Positions 1-12,500 of a stretch of 64,000 bases of DNA are shown one piece after another. How positions within the stretch are numbered: the first letter of the stretch is position 1; the number at the start of each line of letters is the position of its first letter. The DNA comes from Phymorhynchus buccinoides (taxonomy: Eukaryota > Mollusca > Gastropoda > Neogastropoda > Raphitomidae), in NCBI GenBank assembly GCA_017654935.2, contig CM065699.1, positions 45,334,362 to 45,398,361 on the forward strand, in the 5' to 3' direction. The notes under the pieces are model-generated. The model worked only from the letters and a program-made list of their open reading frames with translations, was not told the DNA's origin and ran no database searches. The translations under genes and the position numbers were made by a program.

Positions 1-105
1 CTATGACCCAAAAGCCTAAATGTCACAAAGAGTGATTTCTTCGCAGCCTACAAACCTTGCAAAGAATGAAGCCAACTTTCTCACTTCCATTTGGTCACAT
101 AAATA

Positions 106-435
106 CGGTGGAACCTCCCTATTAAGACCTTCAAGCATCAGCCAAAGAGAGGTCTCAATAGGGGGATGGGGGTGTCTTAATAGGGAGGTGGACATTCAGC
201 AGTCCAGATATTAAGGAGGAAAAACTGGTGACATTTTTGGAGGTCACATCTTAGAGGGAGTCTTAAAGACCCCCCACGTCACGTGTCACACTCCCTCTTA
301 TGCTTGGAAGAGTTCTTAAAGACCCTTACCCACGTATAAGAGTCACAAACCTCTTATGCTAGAAAGATTTTGATACGTGACCCCCCACGTCTCGTAACAG
401 GGAAGGTCTTAATTATCAATAGGGAGATTCCACTG
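106..435. mobile_element. TA-flanked inverted-repeat MITE (GTGGAACCTCCCTATTAAGA)
   Basis: Begins CGGTGGAACCTCCCTATTAA and ends with the inverted, interrupted form GGTCTTAATT..GGGAGATTCCACTG, with TA on both sides (104-105, 436-437). 330 bp, no coding capacity. Related terminal motifs occur in the array at 39425-39835. Tc1/mariner-type behaviour is inferred from the TA duplication. Confidence 0.6.
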
Positions 436-490
436 TATAAAATATTATTTTTAGAAATGAACTGAACAAGGGGGAAATCTGTCCACGTAC

Positions 491-560
491 CTGGCTTGGC
501 CTGGGGGGTGCCCAGAATGGAGGTCACCACCTGCAGTAAATGAGGCAGCTGGCTGATCAC
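491..560 (-). CDS. IPO4: IPO4 exon 26, last in window
   Basis: 70 nt coding VISQLPHLLQVVTSILGTPQ then AKP plus 1 nt. Acceptor tttcag, donor CCAG then gtacgt. It has a true donor, so at least one more exon (about 40 residues and the stop) lies left of position 1. Confidence 0.9.
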
Positions 561-3500
561 CTGAAACATCACAAACATTACGTGCAAAGAAACCATCACA
601 CATGCACAGGGAGAGTGAGAGGGCCCCAAACAAAAAAGCGTAGCCGATGGTATCGTCAAATGCTCAAAGAAAACTTTTGCCTCCCACATCACGTGTTTTT
701 TCGGAAGAGTGCTTAAAGACACGGATCTTACTGTCCACTACAGTTTCATCCAGAAAGCCCTGTCAAATTTGTGCCACGCATCCTTTGTCACATCTCCTCT
801 TATCCTCACATCTATGGTGTGATAAATTTCTTATATGGTTGACGATGAAACAGTCACTCAATAGCTTTGAAAACGTGAAAATCCTGGGTCTCTATCATAG
901 CCGAACATATAAAAATGATCAATGCCATTGAGACGCAACTGGCCAACCACAGAGAAGCTTACAAAAACTCAGTCAAGGGACTGTACTCTGCTACAAACTG
1001 CTTTCGTTTTCCTGGGTGGTGCCCAGAATGAAAGAGGTCTACCAACTCGACAATCTCTCTCTGTAGCTGGCTTTTTCAAATGAAAAAGCGCATTTACATA
1101 TACGTATAATCTCAAAGATTCCTGCATGCATCAACCAACTGTAACAAGCACACAGACATTCAGCTTCTGGTGGTAAATGGCACAGGAAACAAGCGTTATC
1201 ATTTTTAACTCGTCTAGCGCCATGTATTTTTTTTACATTCTTGGTTGTCCGTTGCATCTCAACCGACAAGAGGGAAGTAACTATTTTTTCTGAGTGCGCA
1301 GGCGTACCTGAGCGTTGTTGTTCTGGTAGAGTTTGAGCAGGCAGGTGAACACGGTGCTGTTCTCCTCAAAGTCCTCCTTCAGCGGCAGGCACTGGATCAC
1401 CGCAGGCACCACCTGCAACACCCAGGTCTGTCAACAGTGTGTGCTCAACATTAACCAGGAAACGCCATCTGTACCATCATCACACACTACAAGCACTGCG
1501 CGACCTAAACACACAGGCACATACACACACAGAACAAGACAGACACACAGACACTCAGCAACACACATACACTCAGCAANTATCTACAACACCCAGGTCT
1601 GTCAACAACAATGCTAACCCAGAGAATTCTGCTACTACAATCAACATTACTATCTTAACCTTTACCGGATCATGCTTTTGACTACACGGACACGATGGCG
1701 GGGGTCTTCCACGACCCCCTACTCAGCAAAGAGCAAATTCCGAGGTGTTTATCCCTGTCCGGATGGCGGGGGTCTCCCACGACCCCTACTTGTCAAAGAG
1801 GCACCATGTGTTTATCCCTGTCGGATGGCGAGGGTCTCCCACGACCCCTACTCAATGCACTGCAGTGCTCTTTAAAGTAGGGGTCGTGGGAGACCCCCGT
1901 CATCCGGACAGGTATATCAAAATTATGCGTCATATTACGTCATTTATATTTTATACACATTAATGAAATTCAACACACTTAAAGCCATTTACGTTTTTGA
2001 CAAAGTCATGAAATTTCATGAAGATTGCTTAAATAGTTTTAGAGATATAACATGTTTTGTGTGTCAAGGGGTCGTGGGCGACCCCAGAAGTCCGGTAAAG
2101 GTTAAAACACACACACAAAAAGAAAGAATATGTGTGTGTATGTCTGTGTGTGAGTATACCTGTGTGAGTGAGTGTGAGGGCATGTGTGTGTGTGTATATA
2201 TGTGCGTGTGAATGTATGTGTGTACACGCGAGTGCATGCATATGTGCGTAAGCAATAGGGTAAACAAGAAGCTGCGCACTGCAGTCTAACTCTTACATAT
2301 TGGAGGGGGAGGTTATCAGCGTTGACCCAGACCATCCTGCAGATGGCAGCACACATGTTATCCATGACTCGCCCGTCCTCCTCCTTGCTCATCATCTCCA
2401 GCAACATCTTCAGGATGTCGGCATGCTGACTGCAACAGTGCCAGCATTCAGCTCTTTAGTTTAGCTTACAGCACCATCTATAGGATGTCGCCATGCTGAC
2501 TGCAACAGTGCCAACATTCAGCTCTTTAGCTTAGCTTACAGCACCATCTTCAGGATGTCGCCATGCTGACTGCAACAGTGCCAACATTCAGCTCTTTAGT
2601 TTAGCTTACAGCACCATCTTCAGGATGTCGGCATGCTGACTGCAACAGTGCCAGCATTCAGCTCTTTAGTTTAGCTTACAGCACCATCTTCAGGATGTCG
2701 CCATGCTGACTGCAACAGTGCCAACATTCAGCTCTTTAGTTTAGCTTACAGCACCATCTTCAGGATGTCGCCATGCTGACTGCAACAGTGCCAGCATTCA
2801 GCTCTTTAGTTTAGCTTACAGCACCATCTTCAGGATGTCGCCATGCTGACTGCAACAGTGCCAACATTCAGCTCTTTAGTTTAGCTTACAGCACCATCTT
2901 CAGGATGTCGGCATGCTGACTGCAACAGTGCCAGCATTCAGCTCTTTAGTTTAGCTTACAGCACCATCTTCAGGATGTCGCCATGCTGACTGCAACAGTG
3001 CCAGCATTCAGCTCTTTAGTTTAGCTTACAGCACCATCTTCAGGATGTCGCCATGCTGACTGCAACAGTGCCAACATTCAGCTCTTTAGTTTAGCTTACA
3101 GCACCATCTTCAGGATGTCGGCATGCTGACTGCAACAGTGCCAACATTCAGCTCTTTAGTTTAGCTTACAGCACCATCTTCAGGATGTCGGCATGCTGAC
3201 TGCAACAGTGCCAACATTCAGCTCTTTAGTTTAGCTTACAGCACCATCTTCAGGATGTCGGCATGCTGACTGCAACAGTGCCAACATTCAGCTCTTTAGT
3301 TTAGCTTACAGCACCATCTTCAGGATGTCGCCATGCTGACTGCAACAGTGCCAGCATTCAGCTCTTTAGTTTAGCTTACAGCACCATCTTCAGGATGTCG
3401 CCATGCTGACTGCAACAGTGCCAACATTCAGCTCTTTAGTTTAGCTTACAGCACCATCTTCAGGATGTCGCCATGCTGACTGCAACAGTGCCAACTGGTT

Positions 3501-6500
3501 TCCCCGCTACGTACAGCCGACACATTCCGATTTCGGAGAAGACCAAAGGAGAAAAATTATTTGGAAGATTTTTTTTTTAAAAGGCAGAAGAATGGGCCAA
3601 TAAGACAGAAAGATAGTAGATGATAGAAAACAAAGGGAAAAGGCAGAGTCAAAGAGAGTGGCAGATTAGAAGAAGTTACAAGCACAGAATTACCAGAAGG
3701 TGGGGGAACTATTTTTACGAGAGACCCCTCTGGTATCCCCATAGGGAGAGACTCGTGGAGGGGGCGGGGTCGTACGGAGGCATGAGGCATCCACCCCCTG
3801 CCCCAAAACATCCGTGCCTAAGAATGCACACTAAGCTAGATGCTAATCAGCGTCCAAGTGTCCATGGACTCACGCTTTCATGTGGTCCCCTCCATTAGCT
3901 GCCAGCATGCCCAAGGCGAAGACAGCGTTGCTGCGCACCTCGTCGTCCTCCTCCTTCACCATGCGCAGGAACACGGGGTACAGCGTGTCCACGAAGGCCG
4001 CAGACGCCTCCCCGATCGACTCTATCACCTCCGCCAGCGTGCCCACCGCAAAGGACTTCTCCGCCGTGGAGCTCGTCTGTTTCTGCAACATTGACACAAT
4101 GACCATGCTAAATAAGAACTGACCAAAGAGTAATCGCTTTGTGTTTATGCTAATGCATTTGTTTCAATAATAATGTTATGAAAAAGTTTGATTCAGGTAG
4201 GTTCTTTCAAACTATGTTTTGGTTTCACACGGATAAAGGTATGTTGACATTAACATACACTTTCTCTCTCTCTCACAGCTACACACGCATACACACACCA
4301 CCCTCTTGTTCCAGTAGCAACGCACGCCTGAGAAGTTGACAATGCAAGAACAGGAGGCCCACAGTGGTCAGATGAGAAGTTGACAATGCAAGAACGGGAG
4401 GCCCACAGTGGTCAGCTGAGAAGTTCACAATGCAAGAACGGGAGGCCCACAGTGGTCAGCTGAGAAGTTGACAATGCAAGAACGGGAGGCCCACAGTGGT
4501 CAGCTGAGAAGTTGACAATGCAAGAACAGGAGGCCCACAGTGGTCAGCTGAGAAGTTCACAATGCAAGAACGGGAGGCCCACAGTGGTCAGCTGAGAAGT
4601 TCACAATGCAAGAACGGGAGGCCCACAGTGGTCAGCTGAGAAGTTGACAATGCAAGAAGGGGACGCCCACAGTGGTCAGCTGAGAAGTTGACAATGCAAG
4701 AAGGGGACGCCCACAGTGGTCAGCTGAGAAGTTCACAATGCAAGAACGGGAGGCCCACAGTGGTCAGCTGAGAAGTTCACAATGCAAGAACGGGAGGCCC
4801 ACAGTGGTCAGCTGAGAAGTTCACAATGCAAGAAGGGGAGGCCCACAGTGGTCAGCTGAGAAGTTGACAATGCAAGAACAGGAGGCCCACAGTGGTCAGC
4901 TGAGAAGTTGACAATGCAAGAACGGGAGGCCCACAGTGGTCAGCTGAGAAGTTGACAATGCAAGAACGGGAGGCCCACAGTGGTCAGCTGAGAAGTTGAC
5001 AATGCAAGAACGGGAGGCCCACAGTGGTCAGCTGAGAAGTTCACAATGCAAGAAGGGGAGGCCCACAGTGGTCAGCTGAGAAGTTGACAATGCAAGAACG
5101 GGAGGCCCACAGTGGTCAGCTGAGAAGTTGACAATGCAAGAACGGGAGGCCCACAGTGGTCAGCTGAGAAGTTGACAATGCAAGAACGGGAGGCCCACAG
5201 TGGTCAAGCCGCGCACTCTTCCCTGGTTCACTCATGTGACGTGGTGCAAGCGTGAACTGTGCCCCAGTGCTTCTCAACTGGTCCTATTTTTATTACACAC
5301 TGACCCTTCAATGCTGAGTGGTGACCCTGCACTGACGTTCATACACACTGACCCTTCAACGCTGAGTGGTGACCCTGTACTGACGTTCATACACACTGAC
5401 CCTTCAACGCTGAGTGGTGACCCTGTACTGACATTCATACACACTGACCCTTCAACGCTGAGTGGTGACCCTGTACTGACGTTCATACACACTGACCCTT
5501 CAATGCTGAGTGGTGACCCTGTACTGACGTTCATACACACTGACCCTTCAACGCTGAGTGGTGACCCTGTACTGACATTCATACACACTGACCCTTCAAC
5601 GCTGAGTGGTGACCCTGTACTGACGTTCATACACACTGACCCTTCAACGCTGAGTGGTGACCCTGTACTGACATTCATACACACTGACCCTTCAACGCTG
5701 AGTGGTGACCCTGTACTGACGTTCATACACACTGACCCTTCAATGCTGAGTGGTGACCCTGTACTGACGTTCATACGCACTGACCCTTCAAAGCTGAGTG
5801 GTGACCCTGTACTGACGTTCATACGCACTGACCACAGAGTTGCATCTAGGATTTGAAATAAGTGGGGGCAGCCCCCCCTCACCTTGAAAAAAGGGGGGGT
5901 TTCTGATACAGAAAGGGGGGGGGGGGGGGAGGGGCAGCACACAAAAAGTACAATAAAATGCAAACTTAGCTATGTGTACACACACACACACACACACAAA
6001 CAGATTAAATTTAACTTATATTAAACTTTATTTAAAAATCTAAAAATCTATTCAATTCTCAGTGCGCTCTCCCAGTTCCGTCGAGTATATAGCCTTCATA
6101 GGCTCCTTCGACGTATTGATACCAGAACCAGAACTTGCCAGGATGAAAAGTAGTCTTACAGACATGTTCAACAATTTCACGTTTCTGCACAGCTTTCCCC
6201 AACAGGCCATTTTTTTACCCATTCTGCTTGAAATCTACTCGGGCCTAGCGGCCTCACCTTCTGTGTCCGGTAAAATGTCTTTGTCACTGTCAGTATCACC
6301 TCCACTTGCACCATCGGCGCCAGTTTCGGCAGCAATCACATTCACTGCTTCACTAGGCCTAGTTTTTGCTGGACACGAAGCTGCTAGGCCTAGTGCTGGA
6401 CTTTCTTCTTCTGTAGCACAGGTTTTGGCTGTCGAAGTGGGAGTGGAAGTACGAGTTTTTTAAAAAGAAAAATCCAACAGCATCGCACGCTTGCGTTTGG

Positions 6501-9500
6501 TCGCCATTTTACTTGGCGACAGGAAGCCCACAAAGTTAAACGCGCATTCATTGGCCGATCACGTTTACAATTGACAGTACTGACCAATGAAATTGCTTTT
6601 TATTTGCGCTGTTGGGAGAAGTTGAGGCCCTGCTCGAGATGACTTTCTTGGCGGAAAAAACAATCGCGCATATCGCATGTTTGGAAGGCGGGCATGTAAT
6701 TTTTTTTGCGCGCGCGGTCCTGCATGGCTTTTTCAAATTTGCGGGATTTGTTTTAAAAATGCATGAATCGCGCAATCGTGCGTCCTAGATGCAACTCTGT
6801 GACCATGTGCGCAGCACTCAATGCTGAAGAAGGAAGGAGCATGATGCTACCCGAAAGCTACAAAGCCAACTTATGGCACGCTTCGGTTCTTTGCTCAAAG
6901 GAAACTTCATGTTACTGTAGAGACAATTATGGACAGCTTTCTTTTTGTCCTACTGACCAGTCGTTTGAGGAGGTCTGTGAGGAAGGAGGTGAAGAAGGGG
7001 GAGAAGCTGGGTCCCCCCATGAGGCGCGCCATGACGGGCAGCACGTCCCCCGCCGACTCTATCAGCATCCCGTCCATCTCCGCCTGCTGCTCGTCCTCGT
7101 CCTCTTCGTCCTGACACGCCACCTGGTGGACACACAGCAATCGCTGATCAACGTCACACACAGCAATCGCTGATCAACGTCACACACAGCAATCGCTGAT
7201 CAACGTCACACACAGCAACTGCTGATCAACGTCACACACAGCAATTGCTGATCAACGTCACACACATCAATCGCTGATCAACGTCACACACATCAATCGC
7301 TGATCAACATCACACCCATCAATCGCTGATCAACATCACACACATCAATCGCTGATCAACGTCACACACATCAATCGCTGATCAACGTCACACACATCAA
7401 TCGCTGATCAACGTCACACACATCAATCGCTGATCAACATCACACACATCAATCGCTGATCAACGTCACACACATCAATCGCTGATCAACGTCACACACA
7501 TCAATCGCTGATCAACGTCACACACATCAATCGCTGATCAACATCACACACATCAATCGCTGATTAACGTCACACCCATCAATCGCTGATCAACATCACA
7601 CACATCAATCGCTGATCAACGTCACACCATCAATCGCTGATCAATGTCACACCCATCAATCGCTGATCAACATCACACACATCAATCGCTGATCAACGTC
7701 ACACCCATCAATCGCTGATCAACGTCACACCCATCAATCGCTGATCAACATCACACACATCAATCGCTGATCAACACACATCAATCGCTGATCAACATCA
7801 CACACATCAATCGCTGATCAACGTCACACCCATCAATCGCTGATCAACGTCACACACATCAATCGCTGATCAACGTCACAGACAGCAATCGCTAATCAAT
7901 GTCACACCCATCAATCGCTGATCAATGTCACACCCATCAATCGCTGATCAATGTCACACACATCAATCGCTGATCAATGTCACACCCATCAATCGCTGAT
8001 CAACGTCACACCATCAATCGCTGATCAATGTCACACACATCAATCGCTGATCAATGTCACACACATCAATCTGATCAACGTCACACCCATCAATCGCTGA
8101 TCAATGTCACACACATCCTGGTCAACATCAATCTTCTTCTTCTGTGTTCCCAGTGGCCACGTTCAAATCTTCAGTCCAGTCCTGATGGCGAAGTCTGCTG
8201 ATTTTCCAACGCCTGTTCTGGTCCACACAGCTTTTCCTGGAGCTCCACTGTAACCAGACCTGTTTACCCCAAATCTTCACTGTCAGTAATCCCAAGCTCT
8301 GAAAACAGTAATTTCAGGCATCTGTCCGTAATTTTGCTGTCCGAGAAATCCTTTCACCAGAATTTTTCGCTGCCGTCATACCTTTTGTTGAGCGGGGGAG
8401 GGGGGTGGGGGGTACACGCATGCTGCAACTTCCCATCCAAACCCAACTTCGACTACTGTCGAAATTTTGCACTTCGTACATAGAAAAATGGTGGCATGGA
8501 GAAATAAACCGGAAGTATTCATTCAAGGGACATCACTCGAAGTGATACCTTTGATAGCAGACGACACAGTAGCAAGTACGGCTCCATGCCTTCTTTTGAT
8601 TTTTTTTTTTTTCGCACTCGTTCAGCGGAAATGCAGATTTTGTTGTTGCTGACCGTAATAGCGTAATCGGTCTCAAAACGTAATGATTACGGACAAATCC
8701 GTAGGGAAAATAGGTCTGCTGTAACCTGTAATGGGCCACAGTCTTGATACAACATCAATTGATCAGTCAGTTAATCCCTAACTGACAGCACGTCCCCCAC
8801 TGACCCTGTCAGCATCCCATCCATCTGTGCTTCTCTCCATCTCTGGTCGTGGCATCCTCTTCTTACCAAGCCACCTGATGGAAACAGTTTGATAGAAAAC
8901 AGTTCATCAGTAACTGGTGTGTCAGATGGAAGTCATGATTGTCACCAGGCTTGGAGTGGACAGTTTGATAGAAAACAGTTCATCAGTAACTGGTGTGTCA
9001 GATGGAAGTCATGATTGTCACCAGGCTTGGAGTGGACAGTTTGATAGAAAACAGTTCATCAGTAACTGGTGTGTCAGATGGAAGTCATGATTGTCACCAG
9101 GCTTGGAGTGGACAGTTTGATAGAACACAGTTCATCAGGAACTGGTGTGTCAGATGGAAGTCATAATTGTCACCAGGCTTCAGAGTGGCGTGTCTCAGTC
9201 GAAGAATTAACACTGTCCTCTCTCAGAGCAAACCCCCCACACCCCAATGTGCCATGTTAGTGAAGATGTTCTTTTATTTTTCTTTGCTGTCCCATCTTCT
9301 GGGCTGTACAGTGACGCTACTCCCACGCTGCTCATTCCGACTCCCAACCAGCAACCACATCCTGGCTTGTCAGGTTGCGGAATCCGAAACCAGAAGTCCA
9401 AGGGGAGCGAATCTATGTAAGGCTGTCATGACGCAACAATCTGAGGAGACACTGCGCTGCTGCTGAGTCACTTGGGTGGAGTTCAGTGGAGCCTGTTCTG

Positions 9501-12500
9501 TAACAGTTCATCAGTAACTGGTGTGTAACATACGCAGGACACCACCTTCTAAGCCCCCTACTGACGACAATCATCAGAATTACCTGGAGTCCAATCCTCT
9601 GAAAACTAACAAGAGCCACCAGGAACCATAGACTAGAGAAACAACAGTGAATTCATTTCCCAACATGACCCAAAAGGCATGATTCTGTAGAAATCACTAT
9701 ATAATGCCATATAACAGTACAGATCACATTCGTCAGAGGGCAAAACCTCTGACACCGGAAACAAATCCCCTGCCAACAATTCTTAATCCTCTTTTGACAA
9801 GTCCGATGCCTGATGTCTTAGTAATGTACCTTGTGCATGAAGTTGTCCTTCCACGGAGAAGTGGATTCCAGGGACTGACTGCCCGTGCCACATTGCTTGC
9901 AGGGACAAACTGCACTGCGTCTATCTACATGCCTTGTGAGGGAACAATGATGTCCTTTATGTCATGGTCTGCAGGATGAGGTCTGTGGTGTGGGTGACCT
10001 GCAGCACATCACCCCCCCCCCCCCATCTCTCTCCCCCCCCTCCCTCCCATGTACCTTGTGGGTGAAGATGTCCTTCATGGTCTGCAGGATGAGGTCAGTG
10101 GTGTTGGTGACCTGCATTTCCCCCCCCCCCTCCCTCCCATGTACCTTGTGGGTGAAGATGTCCTTCATGGTCTGCAGGATGAGGTCAGTGGTGTTGGTGA
10201 CCTGCACCCAAATCCCCCCCCTCCCATGTACCTTGTGGGTGAAGATGTCCTTCATGGTCTGCAGGATGAGGTCAGTGGTGTGCCCGTGACCTGCACCCCC
10301 CCCCCCCCCTGCGTCTATGTACCTTGTGGGTGAAGATGTCCTTCATGGTCTGCAGGATGAGGTCAGTGGTGTTGGTGACCTGCACCCCCCCCCCCCCCCC
10401 TTGTGGGTGAAGATGTCCTTCATGGTCTGCAGGATGAGGTCTGTGGTGTTGGTGACCTGCACCCCCCCCCCCCCCCCCCCATGTACCTTGTGGGTGAAGA
10501 TGTCCTTCATGGTCTGCAGGATGAGTCTCAGTGGTGTTGGTGACCTGCACCCCCCCCCCCCCCCCCCCTCCCATGTACCTTGTGGGTGAAGATGTCCTTC
10601 ATGGTCTGCAGGATGAGGTCTGTGGTGTTGGTGACCTGCACCCCCCCCCCCCCCCCCATGTACCTTGTGGGTGAAGATGTCCTTCATGGTCTGCAGGATG
10701 AGGTCAGTGGTGTTGGTGACCTGCACCCCCCCCCCCCCCCCTCCCATGTACCTTGTGGGTGAAGATGTCCTTCATGGTCTGCAGGATGAGGTCTGTGGTG
10801 TTGGTGACCTGCAGCACCCCCCCCCCCCCCCCCCACCTTGTGGGTGAAGATGTCCTTCATGGTCTGCAGGATGAGGTCTGTGGTGTGTGTGACCTGCAGC
10901 ACCCCCCCCCCCCCCCCCTCCCATGTACCTTGTGGGTGAAGATGTCCTTCATGGTCTGCAGGATGAGGTCAGTGGTGTTGGTGACCTGCATCCTCCCCCC
11001 CCCCCCCTCCCATGTACCTTGTGGGTGAAGATGTCCTTCATGGTCAGCAGGATGAGGTCTGTGGTGTTGGTGACCTGCAGCATGGCAGGCCCCAGCTTCT
11101 CCAGCATCTCCTGCAGGGCATCGACGGCGGACATCACCACGGTGCGGTCCTGGTCCGCCTTGGCCACTTGCAGCAGCTTGGGCACCACCGTCACCAGCAT
11201 GGCCTGCAGGGCTGAGCGGAGAAACATTTAACACATGTTGGACCACCGTCACAAGCATGGCCTGCAGGGCTGAGCGGAGAAACATTTAACACATGTTGGA
11301 CCACCGTCACAAGCATGGCCTTCAGGGCTGTCAGGGGGATACACAGGTAGCACATTTACATGGGTGCAACTCCTGAAAATGGAAATAAATAAAAGGCAGG
11401 GGTCAGGGTACAGGGCACAGACCCATCAACAGAATTTGTTTCTGGAAAAAATTTAAAAACTGAAATCTGTGTAAAATGGACATAGTTGCACCCATGCGTT
11501 TTGATTTAACTCATTCCCAATGAATTCAGAGTACACTGGGAACTGGAGGACGACAGTCAGTCAGGGTCTAATTCAGAGTACACTGGGAACTGGAGGACCA
11601 CAGTCAGTCAGGGTCTAATTCAGAGTACACTGGGAACTGGAGGACCACAGTCAGTCAGGGTCTAATTCAGAGTACACTGGGAACTGGAGGACCACAGTCA
11701 GTCAGGGTCTAATTCAGAGTACACTGGGAACTGGAGGACGACAGTCAGTCAGGGTCTAATTCAGAGTACACTGGGAACTGGAGGACCACAGTCAGTCAGG
11801 GTCTAATTCAGAGTACACTGGGAACTGGAGGACCACAGTCAGTCAGGGTCTAATTCAGAGTACACTGGGAACTGGAGGACCACAGTCAGTCAGGGTCTAA
11901 TTCAGAGTACACTGGGAACTGGAGGACAACAGTCAGTCAGGGTCTAATTCAGAGTACACTGGGAACTGGAGGACGACAGTCAGTCAGGGTCTAATTCAGA
12001 GTACACTGGGAACTGGAGGACCACAGTCAGTCAGGGTCTAATTCAGAGTACACTGGGAACTGGAGGATGACAGTCAGTCAGGGTCTAATTCAGAGTACAC
12101 TGGGAACTGGAGGACAGTCAGTCAGGGTCTAATTCAGAGTACACTGGGAACTGGAGGACCACAGTCAGTCAGGGTCTAATTCAGAGTACACTGGGAACTG
12201 GAGGACCACAGTCAGTCAGGGTCTAATTCAGAGTACACTGGGAACTGGAGGACCACAGTCAGTCAGGGTCTAATTCAGAGTACACTGGGAACTGGAGGAC
12301 AACAGTCAGTCAGGGTCTAATTCAGAGTACACTGGGAACTGGAGGACCACAGTCAGTCAGGGTCTAATTCAGAGTACACTGGGAACTGGAGGACGACAGT
12401 CAGTCAGGGTCTAATTCAGAGTACACTGGGAACTGGAGGACCACAGTCAGTCAGGGTCTAATTCAGAGTACACTCTGAACTGGAGGACCACAGTCAGTCA

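Noticed and set aside
3872..4122. Plus-strand ORFs over exon 23
   Set aside because: Antisense shadows of a GC-rich conserved exon; the minus strand matches IPO4.
5200..5963. Long ORFs on both strands (218 and 229 codons)
   Set aside because: They arise because the 48-bp array unit is a multiple of three and lacks stops; no protein family match and no conservation of a start.
9962..11285. Many overlapping ORFs of 60-142 codons with glycine or proline runs
   Set aside because: Frame shadows of the exon-21 copies and G/C runs; not independent genes.
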